Assembly: GCA_035938015.1 (NCBI GenBank)
Contig: DASZHJ010000133.1
Coordinates: forward strand, 1-5,996
Length of the DNA stretch: 5,996 bases
Source: DASZHJ01 sp035938015
GTDB taxonomy: Bacteria; Pseudomonadota; Alphaproteobacteria; ATCC43930; CGMCC-115725
Direction: 5' to 3'
The notes under the pieces are model-generated. The model had not been told where the DNA came from. It saw only the letters and a list, made by a program, of their open reading frames with translations, and ran no database searches. Positions within the stretch are counted from its first letter, which is position 1, and each line of letters begins with the position of its first letter. Positions 1-5,485 of this stretch are shown here, piece by piece. The position numbers and the translations under genes were made by a program.

Positions 1-279
1 CGGATCGTTACTGAAGCGGGTCTGATCTCGACATCGCTCGATTACTTCGATCCGCTGTTGCTGGCGCAGACGACGGCAGCATGGCAATCCATTTCTCGCA
101 TTATCGTGGCTACGATAAGCCTCAACTCCGAACGATACTTGCAGGTCGGTGATGTGATGCTGCGGGCGCGCGTCGCCGCCCTGATTGATCAGGGCACGCT
201 GGTTGCCGACGGCGATCCTTGGAATCTCTCCAGTAGCATTCGGCTGCTCGATAATATGATCACCTCCAGCTCGCTCTGA
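1..279 (+). CDS. C-terminal fragment of a DUF3658-like protein (5' end outside the window)
   Basis: The reading frame is open from the first base to a TGA at 277-279, giving 92 residues without a start, so this is the tail of a longer gene. The order of features resembles the DUF3658 domain that usually follows a DUF1835 domain. It begins RIV..AGLIS, then YFDPLLL, then a tryptophan-containing helix (TAAWQSISRII), then a VGD..L.ARVAALIDQGTLVADGD segment, and ends in an arginine near SIRLL. The function of these proteins is unknown. The domain call rests on remembered family patterns and not on a search. The fragment is less GC-rich than the metabolic genes to its right (about 55% in bases 61-120). 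It ends 28 bases before the stop of the convergent SDR gene, and I see no clear terminator between them. Confidence 0.65.
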   Translation, partial: RIVTEAGLISTSLDYFDPLLLAQTTAAWQSISRIIVATISLNSERYLQVGDVMLRARVAALIDQGTLVADGDPWNLSSSIRLLDNMITSSSL

Positions 280-307
280 GGTCGCGGTTGCGGCGCAGCG
301 AAGCGGC

Positions 308-1069
308 TCAGACGTTGTACTGGAAGCCGTCGACGATGAAGTCTTGGCCCGTAATGAAGCACGGCTCGGAGCTCGCGAGGAAGGCCACCAGCTGTGCGAC
401 GTCGTCGGGTTTGCCCATGCGCCGGAGTGCGATGCCCGTTTTCGCGATCTCGGCGCCGCGGCTGCGGGTGAGCGGGTTGCCGAGCTCCGTCTCGATCACG
501 CCGGGAACCACGGCGTTGACCAGGATGGTGGGTCCGAGCTCCTTCGCGAGCGCCCGGGTCATGCCGAGGATGCCGGCTTTCGCCGAGGCATAGGCGAAGC
601 GGCTCACCGCGGCGGTGACACCGCCCGAATAGGCATTCAGCGACGAGATGGAGGCGATGCGGCCGCCGCCCTGCTCCAGCATGATGGGCGCCACCGCGCG
701 GATGTAGTTGAAGCAGCTCTTGAGGTTGACCGCGATCGTGCGGTCGAACTCCTCCTCCGTGATCTCCAGGATGCCCTTCGGCATCGCCTTGCCCGCGTCG
801 TTCAGCAGAAAATCGATCCGCCCGAACCGGCGCTTCACCTCGGATGCCACCTCCTGCGCGCGGGCATGCAATGCCACGTCGGCCTCGAAGATCACAGCCT
901 CGCGTCCGAGCGCGCGGATCTCGCCCGCCGTCCGCTCCATTTCCGGCACCAGCAAGTCGACCAGCGCGATCGCATGACCCGCCTTGGCCAGCGCCTGTGC
1001 GCAAGCGCGGCCGATGCCGCGGGCACCGCCGGTCACGATCGCGACCTTCTCGGGCATCGCTGTCGCCAT
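308..1069 (-). CDS. SDR-family NAD(P)-dependent oxidoreductase
   Basis: This is a classical short-chain dehydrogenase of 253 residues, the usual length for the family, which interconverts an alcohol and a carbonyl with a nicotinamide cofactor in the cytoplasm. The Rossmann glycine motif TGGARGIG is at 13-20. Asp38 at the end of the second strand favours NAD(H) over NADP(H), and ADV at 63-65 is the adenine-ring contact. The catalytic set is Asn115, Ser143 (in SISS), Tyr160 and Lys164 (YASAK). The PG motif is in NAVVPGVIETEL, and the C-terminal ITGQDFIVDG segment is typical. Oddities are NDAG instead of NNAG at 90-93, 17 residues from Ser143 to Tyr160 (13 in FabG), and VDGF instead of VDGG near the end. 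The ATG is preceded by GGAGAG at a good distance. The substrate cannot be told; FabG-like labels would be a guess. It is divergent from the TauE/SafE gene. Confidence 0.93.
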   Translation of the reverse strand: MATAMPEKVAIVTGGARGIGRACAQALAKAGHAIALVDLLVPEMERTAGEIRALGREAVIFEADVALHARAQEVASEVKRRFGRIDFLLNDAGKAMPKGILEITEEEFDRTIAVNLKSCFNYIRAVAPIMLEQGGGRIASISSLNAYSGGVTAAVSRFAYASAKAGILGMTRALAKELGPTILVNAVVPGVIETELGNPLTRSRGAEIAKTGIALRRMGKPDDVAQLVAFLASSEPCFITGQDFIVDGFQYNV

Positions 1070-1167
1070 GTCTCTCTCCGCTCTCGGATGTTTCGAAGGT
1101 CCCAGAGTAGGCCGGCGGATTCCGCGGCTTCAACAGCGAGCCCTCTGCGCGCTCGTTGGGAAATGGA

Positions 1168-1193
1168 CATGTAACCGTCATCAAGGTTATATG
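1168..1193. promoter_or_regulatory. Operator-like dyad in the SDR/TauE intergenic region
   Basis: CATGTAACC, eight bases (GTCATCAA), then GGTTATATG form an inverted repeat with 9-base arms that match at eight positions; the mismatch becomes a G-U pair in RNA. It lies between the divergent SDR and TauE/SafE genes, where a shared regulator would bind. It also covers the ATG at 1191 and the AAGG just before it, so in RNA it could hide that start. No regulator gene is in the window, and I do not recognise the family. Confidence 0.45.
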
Positions 1194-1979
1194 TGCGCGC
1201 GACGCTGCGCGGGGGCTTCCTTGTATTTCTCCTTCACCATGGTCGGCATCGCGGCCGTCGGGCTGCTCATCGGCATTGCCGTCGGCTGCGTCGGCATCGG
1301 CGGTGTGCTGCTGGTGCCGATCCTCACCCTGGCGCTCGGCATCGACGTGAAGCACGCCATCGCCGCGGCCTTGCTGAGCTATCTGCCGAGCGGGTTCGTG
1401 GCGGTGACGCTCTATGCGCGGCGCGGCTCGGTTCCCTGGCGTGAAGCGCGGCTCTTGTGCCTCGCCGCCCTGCCCGCCGCCTACCTCGGAGCGCGCGCCG
1501 CAAGCCTGGCGCCCGCGGGGCTGCTCGAGGCGCTGATCGGGCTGCTGCTGCTCGGCGGAGGGCTCTACGCCTTGCGGGGCGCGGGCCGCGTCGCGGCGGC
1601 TCAGCGCTCGTTGGCAACGCCTCTGCTGCTGGGACTGGGCGCCGGCACCGGGTTCATTTCCGCTTTGACCGGCGCGGGCGGCGCCTTCGTGCTGCTGCCG
1701 ATCTTGCTCTTGCTCGATGTGCCCGTGCTGTCGGCGATCGGACTGGGGCAGGCCATCGCGATCCCGATCGCGGGCCTCGCGAGCCTGGCCAATGTCGCGT
1801 CCGGGCTGGTCGATCCGATCCTCGCGGGCGTACTGGCGGCGGCGCTGATGACGGGCATCGCGATCGGCACGCCGATCGCTCATGCGCTGCCGCAACCGCG
1901 GTTGCGGCGGCTCCTCGGCGGCATCGTGATCGCGTCCGGAGTGGCCATGCTCGCCCGCGTCGCCGCCCGGCTGCTCTAG
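1191..1979 (+). CDS. TauE/SafE-family sulfite/organosulfonate-type anion exporter
   Basis: This is a membrane protein of 262 residues made almost wholly of hydrophobic segments, the size of small TauE/SafE (formerly DUF81) permeases. It shows the family's internal duplication. The first half has a GIGG motif at 35-38 followed by LLVP, and the second half has GAGG at 161-164 followed by LLP. Family members export sulfite, sulfoacetate, isethionate or related anions, but many are uncharacterised, so the substrate is open. The start is uncertain. ATG 1191 has AAGG four bases upstream but lies inside a dyad and adds an odd CARRCAGAS stretch. TTG 1221 follows GGGGG by five bases. ATG 1239 begins directly at the first membrane helix but lacks a ribosome binding site. 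The frame stays open upstream to 984, but that part overlaps the SDR and does not look coding. It is divergent from the SDR gene. Confidence 0.88.
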   Translation: MCARRCAGASLYFSFTMVGIAAVGLLIGIAVGCVGIGGVLLVPILTLALGIDVKHAIAAALLSYLPSGFVAVTLYARRGSVPWREARLLCLAALPAAYLGARAASLAPAGLLEALIGLLLLGGGLYALRGAGRVAAAQRSLATPLLLGLGAGTGFISALTGAGGAFVLLPILLLLDVPVLSAIGLGQAIAIPIAGLASLANVASGLVDPILAGVLAAALMTGIAIGTPIAHALPQPRLRRLLGGIVIASGVAMLARVAARLL

Positions 1980-1982
1980 AAC

Positions 1983-2005
1983 GCGATCGGATGAAACAGA
2001 ATCGC
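1983..2005. repeat. Short inverted repeat, possible dispersed intergenic element
   Basis: GCGAT at 1983-1987 and ATCGC at 2001-2005 flank a 13-base centre containing GGATGAAACAGA. It lies directly after the TauE/SafE stop and 22 bases before the GC-rich hairpin. The wording resembles short intergenic elements I associate with Hyphomicrobiales genomes, but that is recollection; a five-base arm alone proves little. Confidence 0.25.
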
Positions 2006-2025
2006 TTCCGTGCGTCGCACTCGAA

Positions 2026-2052
2026 GCCCCTCCCTCCTTGAGGGGGAGGGGC
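2026..2052. repeat. GC-rich hairpin between the TauE/SafE gene and pdxY
   Basis: GCCCCTCCC (2026-2034) pairs perfectly with GGGAGGGGC (2044-2052), and two more pairs (T-G and C-G) continue inward to a five-base loop (CTTGA). GAAGC occurs on both sides of the element. No T-tract follows on either strand, so it is not a classical intrinsic terminator. It starts 46 bases after the exporter stop and ends 87 bases before pdxY. It may be a dispersed palindromic repeat, a transcript-end stabiliser for the exporter, or part of the pdxY leader. Confidence 0.5.
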
Positions 2053-2139
2053 GAAGCGACAGCCGGTTTCAGGTTCAGCCGATCATCGCACTAGCCAAGC
2101 CGCCTCGACGGGGCGAGCGCTTATCGTCATGCTCGGGCG

Positions 2140-2991
2140 ATGGCGATCCTCTCGATCCAATCCGCCGTCGCCTATGGCAGCGTCGGCAATGCCGCGTCGG
2201 TGATTCCGCTGCAGCGTCTTGGTTTCGAGACCTGGCGCGTCGACACCGTGCTGTTCTCCAATCACACGGGCTATGGCGCCTGGCGCGGCACGGTGCTGGA
2301 GCCCAAGCTGGTGGATGAGATCCTGCGCGGCATCGAGGAGCGCGGCGTCCTGCCGCGCTGCGAGGCCGTGCTCTCGGGCTATCTCGGCAGCGTGGAGCTC
2401 GGCGCGGTGGTGCTGGACGCGGTGAAGCGCGTGAAGCAGGCCAACCCGCTTGCGCTCTATTGCTGCGATCCCGTGCTGGGAGATGCCGACCGCGGCTTCT
2501 TCGTGCGGCCCGAGCTCGCGGATTTCTTTCGCGAGCAGGCCGTGGCGCTCGCGGAAATCCTGACGCCCAATCGCTTCGAGCTGGAGACCCTGACGAACCA
2601 GCGTGTCGACACGTTGGCCGCCGCCCAAGCCGCCTGCGACGCGCTGTTGGCGCAAGGGCCACGCGCCATCCTGGTCACCAGCCTCGACGTCGCGGAGATC
2701 CCGGCGGGCACGGCCGCGCTGCTGGCCGCCACGCGCGAGGGCGGCTGGCTCGTGCGCACGCCGCGTTTGCCGATCGTCGCCAACGGCGCCGGCGATCTCA
2801 CGGCCGCATTGTTCCTGGCGCATTTTCTCAAGACCGGAGATGCGGGCGCGGCGCTCGGCGAGACCGTTGGCGCCGTCCACGCGGTGATCGCGGAGACGGT
2901 TCGATCGGGCGCCGCCGAGCTTGCGATCGTGACGGCGCAGGACGCGCTCCTGGCGCCGCCGAACCGATTTCCGGTCGAGCGCGTGTTCTGA
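2140..2991 (+). CDS. pdxY: Pyridoxal kinase
   Basis: A 283-residue cytoplasmic kinase of the ribokinase fold that phosphorylates pyridoxal with ATP to pyridoxal 5'-phosphate in the B6 salvage pathway. The N-terminus (ILSIQSAVAYGSVGNAA, residues 3-19) and PLQRLG (23-28) match the PdxY/PdxK family. FSNHTGYG (39-46) is its hallmark substrate-binding stretch. CDPVLGD (109-115) and TPNRFELE (142-149) follow. The anion-hole and catalytic-base motif is NGAGDLTAALFLA at 215-227, with Asp219 as the expected catalytic base; the family often has GTGD or GVGD there. Length and architecture look complete. The ATG has no convincing Shine-Dalgarno sequence (CTCGGGCG precedes it), but no nearby in-frame start upstream is better. 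The upstream gap holds the GC-rich hairpin. The gene converges on the DUF2852 gene, and its stop codon abuts the terminator hairpin. Confidence 0.95.
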   Translation: MAILSIQSAVAYGSVGNAASVIPLQRLGFETWRVDTVLFSNHTGYGAWRGTVLEPKLVDEILRGIEERGVLPRCEAVLSGYLGSVELGAVVLDAVKRVKQANPLALYCCDPVLGDADRGFFVRPELADFFREQAVALAEILTPNRFELETLTNQRVDTLAAAQAACDALLAQGPRAILVTSLDVAEIPAGTAALLAATREGGWLVRTPRLPIVANGAGDLTAALFLAHFLKTGDAGAALGETVGAVHAVIAETVRSGAAELAIVTAQDALLAPPNRFPVERVF

Positions 2992-3031
2992 AAAAGCGGC
3001 GGGGCGGGACGCTCTTGGCATCCCGCCCCGC
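2991..3031 (-). terminator. Intrinsic terminator of the DUF2852 gene, possibly bidirectional
   Basis: An 11-base perfect inverted repeat (GCGGGGCGGGA at 2999-3009, TCCCGCCCCGC at 3021-3031) encloses an 11-base loop. Read on the minus strand, the stem is followed after three bases by TTTTT (2995-2991), the form of a Rho-independent terminator, 19 bases past the DUF2852 stop. On the plus strand the hairpin lies just after the pdxY stop without a T-tract, so it could help end that transcript too, less certainly. The U-tract shares one base with the pdxY TGA. Confidence 0.75.
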
Positions 3032-3049
3032 TGGTCTCTCGCCGAAGGC

Positions 3050-3463
3050 TCAGGCTTGCGGCGGCGCGTCCGGCCCTTGGGAGCGGCGGCGGCGATCGGC
3101 CAGGAACTCGTCGAATTCCGCCTTGTCCTTGGCGAAGCGCAGCCGGTTCAGGAATTCCTTGAACTCCTTTTGCTCCTCCTCCAGACGGCGCAGGGTTTCC
3201 GCGCGGTACTCGTCGAAGGCGTGATTGCCGCTCGAGCCCTGACGGCGATGGCCGAACCAGTGGGAGGCCCAATCCGGCCCGCGGCCGTTGCCGTTCGTCT
3301 GCCACCGGCCCGCGTATTCGTGCTTCCAGCAACCCATGCGTCCACTCCATATGAGAAAGGCCAGGACCGCGAGGCCCACGGGCCAGTAGAGGATAAAGCC
3401 CAGGACCATCAGCACGATCCAAGCGGGCTTTCCGAGGTCGTCCAGTCTCGCCGCGATACCCAT
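3050..3463 (-). CDS. DUF2852 domain-containing membrane-anchored protein
   Basis: A 137-residue protein of the DUF2852 family, which is typical of alphaproteobacteria and has no established function. One transmembrane helix spans about residues 14-39 and contains the family's GFxxYWPxGL pattern (22-31). A glycine- and asparagine-rich linker follows. A long charged amphipathic helix begins at SGNHAFDEYR (78-87) and continues through TLRRLEEEQKEFKEFLNRL, then AKDKAEFDEFLADR, a likely coiled coil. Length and order are normal, so the gene appears intact. The ATG has GGGGAG five bases upstream. A plausible promoter lies about 40 bases before the start, and a strong terminator lies just past the stop, so it is probably a single-gene unit. 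The topology suggests a small inner-membrane protein with a cytoplasmic or periplasmic helical tail; the side is not determined. Confidence 0.92.
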   Translation of the reverse strand: MGIAARLDDLGKPAWIVLMVLGFILYWPVGLAVLAFLIWSGRMGCWKHEYAGRWQTNGNGRGPDWASHWFGHRRQGSSGNHAFDEYRAETLRRLEEEQKEFKEFLNRLRFAKDKAEFDEFLADRRRRSQGPDAPPQA

Positions 3464-3883
3464 GGGGTCTCCCCACGTGAATGTTAATTACATTTACATA
3501 GCTAGCTCCGGCCAGACGCGTTGTCAAGACAGCCGCGGACCATTTTTCTCGCCACCACCCTCGGTGGAAGAGAGGAGCCCTTTCCGCCGAGCGTGACCGG
3601 TACCGCAGCAAGCTCCTGGAGGCTCGGCTCAATGGTGCCCGGCTTCGCGCGGCACTCGTCTCCTGTTTGCATGTAGGCGGTAGTCAGTGACAGAGGACTG
3701 AGGATGGCATCGCGAATGCCGCCAAGGTCTGGATGCCTTTCGGCTTTGCTGTGTCGGCAATCTTTACAACACTGCGCCGGGCGTATCGGGGTTACCTAGT
3801 GAAATCAATGACATAAGCCCTGAGCTCGAATATTGCACATGCGAAACGGTGTGGCTGCAGATAACCGGGGGAGAGTGGGTCCA
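3464..3883. other. Intergenic region between the divergent DUF2852 and PEP-CTERM genes
   Basis: About 420 bases without a supported gene. The left edge holds the DUF2852 leader and promoter. From 3502 to 3690 one plus frame is open with a coding-like arginine- and leucine-rich reading, but it has no good start or ribosome binding site. A small hairpin, CCACC (3552-3556) with GGTGG (3563-3567), lies inside it. The remainder should carry the promoter of the PEP-CTERM gene. I tried to match sigma-70 and sigma-54 patterns and found none convincing. Confidence 0.5.
3500..3528 (-). promoter_or_regulatory. Putative sigma-70-type promoter of the DUF2852 gene
   Basis: On the minus strand CTTGAC (3528-3523) is followed after 17 bases by CTAGCT (3505-3500). 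This agrees fully with the -35 and at four of six positions with the -10 of the rhizobial housekeeping consensus CTTGAC/CTATAT. It would give a leader of about 30 bases ahead of the ATG at 3463. The leader contains AATGT-N5-ACATT (3480-3494), a small inverted repeat that could be an operator. Confidence 0.45.
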
Positions 3884-4474
3884 ATGCGCTACGGCTTAGC
3901 GGGTGCATTCTGCAAATGCGCCATCGTCGTCCTAGCCGCCACAATGGTCGCGGCGACGGCGAGGGCAGCCACCATTCAGGAGTCGTTCACGGTAACCCTT
4001 GGTAACCCCGCCCTTCCTGGGGGTAGCGATGTGTTGTTCCCGAGTAGTGCCTTCGCGCTGTTCAACCCGACGAACGGCACGCTGAATAACGTCTCCACGA
4101 CGCTCACAGGATCGGCAAACTGGGGAGGCACCGGCACAATAGACATCGACTTGCGGGAACCTGGGGCAACTCTGGTCTTTCTTCTGGGCGCAAATTTCGG
4201 TTCAGGAGCGATCACTTTTAATGCTTCGGATCCGAACGACACCAGTCCAGGCGTCCTGGCGGCCTTTAGCGGCACCGGAAATGCGTTCATGAACCTCGAT
4301 GTGTTTACCGACGATGCCGGCACCTTGACAACCGACGCCGCGTTCTCAGGCACGGTTACCTACGACTACACGCCCACCGTCGCCGCCGTTCCCGAACCCG
4401 CCTCGCTGGCCCTTTTCGGCGCGGCGCTGCTGGGCTTTGGGGCGATCCGCCGTCGTCGCCGCAAAAGTCTGTAA
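3884..4474 (+). CDS. Exported PEP-CTERM sorting-domain protein
   Basis: A 196-residue secreted protein. Residues 1-28 form a signal peptide with a hydrophobic core (IVVLAATMVAA) and an ARA-A cleavage site after 28. The mature part is rich in Thr, Gly, Asn and Ser, as in a beta-sandwich surface protein. FNPTNGTLNNVSTTLTG early in it resembles the 'choice-of-anchor E' type region, which is tentative. The C-terminus is a textbook PEP-CTERM signal: VPEP at 169-172, a hydrophobic segment to Ile188 and an arginine cluster at 189-193. Known members are processed by an exosortase and linked to extracellular polysaccharide production. I prefer ATG 3884 because GGGGAGAG lies upstream and the signal peptide starts there; an ATG at 3833 would add 17 unrelated residues. 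The gene is poorer in GC (about 55% in sampled lines) than pdxY. No exosortase is in view. Confidence 0.92.
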   Translation: MRYGLAGAFCKCAIVVLAATMVAATARAATIQESFTVTLGNPALPGGSDVLFPSSAFALFNPTNGTLNNVSTTLTGSANWGGTGTIDIDLREPGATLVFLLGANFGSGAITFNASDPNDTSPGVLAAFSGTGNAFMNLDVFTDDAGTLTTDAAFSGTVTYDYTPTVAAVPEPASLALFGAALLGFGAIRRRRRKSL

Positions 4475-4780
4475 GCGTTTCCGACACTCCAGACTGTATC
4501 GTCAAAGAAAGAGCCTGCCGGAGCGGGGCTAGTTCGTGACGGGAAATGTGTGCCGGGAGTGGTCCCATGCACAGACGAACTGCGAACGATGGTGCCGGTC
4601 CTCCTCCGCTCAATGTCGCGCTAGTCTAAGGGCGCCCAGCGCCGCGCCATTCCACCGCCACCTCTGACTCGGCAAGACATCGTCCATCCCGCTTTTTGTT
4701 CAGCCAAACTGAACCATCGGATGCTCAGCTGTCGCTCGACGAGAGCACGCGCGCGCCTGCGCGACAACGGAGCAAGAGCG
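4475..4780. other. Intergenic region with two inverted repeats
   Basis: About 300 bases with no supported gene. One hairpin has TGTGC (4549-4553) pairing with GCACA (4569-4573) around an inner GGGA/TCCC stem (4555-4558, 4563-4566); with no T-tract it is at best a weak transcript end for the PEP-CTERM gene. A second dyad, GTTCAG (4698-4703) and CTGAAC (4709-4714) around CCAAA, lies 66 bases before the next gene and could be an operator or leader hairpin. A GC-alternating run (about 4747-4762) precedes the ribosome binding site. Confidence 0.4.
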
Positions 4781-5338
4781 ATGACGAGCGAGGCGAAGAT
4801 CAGGGCGAACCGGTTGAATGCGTTGAAGAGCACGGGGCCGAAGACGGCGCGTGGCAAGTCGATGATGTGGCGGAACGCGGTCACGCACGGGATGACCGCG
4901 ACGCGCGTGGTGTTGTTCGACGAGACCAAGGCGGACTTCGAGAAGTTTTACGCCGGCCTCGCCCAGGATTTCGCGCCGGAGGGCACGGCGGAGTGCGCAC
5001 TCGTGGAGCGGATCGCGATGCTGGCCTGGCGGCTCAGGCGCGCGAGCCGGGCGGAAGCCGCCATGCTCAACGGCGAGGCCAAGCTGCGCCGCGCTCGCCT
5101 CGTCGTCGATGGACCGCACCCTTTGTATCAGATCGACACCAGCATCATGTTCGACCGGTTCATCCATGAGATGGACACGCTCACGCGCTACGAGGTCTCG
5201 ATCGACCGCCAACTCAACCGTGCCATCGCCCTTCTGGAGCGGCTGCAGGCGCAGCGCTCGCGGCGCGACGAGCGCGCGGAAGAGGCGCGAGAGGGCCGCC
5301 AGTTGCCGCCGCTGGGGGCAGATGCGCAAAAATCGTGA
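4781..5338 (+). CDS. Conserved hypothetical protein with N-terminal NALKSTGPKTxxGK motif
   Basis: A 185-residue soluble, highly basic protein of unknown function. Residues 8-40 carry a motif I recognise from many uncharacterised bacterial proteins: RANRLNALKSTGPKT, then GK (25-26), then RNAVTHGMTA (31-40). The middle (about 66-109) is a helical, arginine-rich stretch with TAECALVERIAMLAWRLRR. A second recurring block, LTRYE (134-138) to ERLQ (153-156), is also helical. No signal peptide, membrane helix or catalytic signature is visible. The N-terminal motif and basic charge would suit nucleic-acid binding, but that is inference. ATG 4781 fits the family's usual MTSEAKIRANR beginning and has GGAG eight bases upstream; an ATG at 4721 lacks a binding site and adds a low-complexity arginine stretch. 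The last residues sit at an A5 run, after which a different frame stays open (see findings). The oxidoreductase starts 147 bases downstream. Confidence 0.8.
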   Translation: MTSEAKIRANRLNALKSTGPKTARGKSMMWRNAVTHGMTATRVVLFDETKADFEKFYAGLAQDFAPEGTAECALVERIAMLAWRLRRASRAEAAMLNGEAKLRRARLVVDGPHPLYQIDTSIMFDRFIHEMDTLTRYEVSIDRQLNRAIALLERLQAQRSRRDERAEEAREGRQLPPLGADAQKS

Positions 5339-5485
5339 GTTGGCAAAGCAGAGCCGATTTGCTCAAGGAAACCAAGGACGGCGTTGCCGGGAAAAGCCAA
5401 TCCGAGCGGATCGGAGGCACCGCCGACCCTGGCCGAAAGGAACTTGGGCGCTTATTCTCCTGGGGCAATCTGAGAGGATCATGGC

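Noticed and set aside
189..1895. A 568-codon open frame on the minus strand crossing the SDR and exporter genes
   Set aside because: It overlaps two well-supported genes in other frames and reads as arginine-, glycine- and glutamine-rich low-complexity sequence, typical of a shadow frame in GC-rich DNA.
2457..3632. A 391-codon minus-strand frame over pdxY and the DUF2852 gene
   Set aside because: pdxY and DUF2852 have clear family motifs in their own frames, whereas this frame shows no recognisable domain and runs through the terminator and promoter.
3729..3745. Possible sigma-54 promoter (GG at 3731-3732, GC at 3743-3744) ahead of the PEP-CTERM gene, of interest because some PEP-CTERM genes are sigma-54 controlled
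   Set aside because: Only the GG-N10-GC core matches; the flanking positions disagree with TGGCACG-N4-TTGCW, and such cores are common in GC-rich DNA.
4700..5329. A 209-codon minus-strand frame opposite the hypothetical gene
   Set aside because: The plus-strand frame has a recognised family motif and a ribosome binding site; the opposite frame has neither.
5400..5411. ATCCG-AG-CGGAT inverted repeat upstream of the oxidoreductase gene
   Set aside because: Five-base arms are expected by chance at this composition, and no promoter was found alongside.
5446..5472. CTTGGG-N17-CAATCT as a promoter for the oxidoreductase gene
   Set aside because: The -10 element would run into the ribosome binding site at 5472-5477, so transcripts would begin too late to include it.
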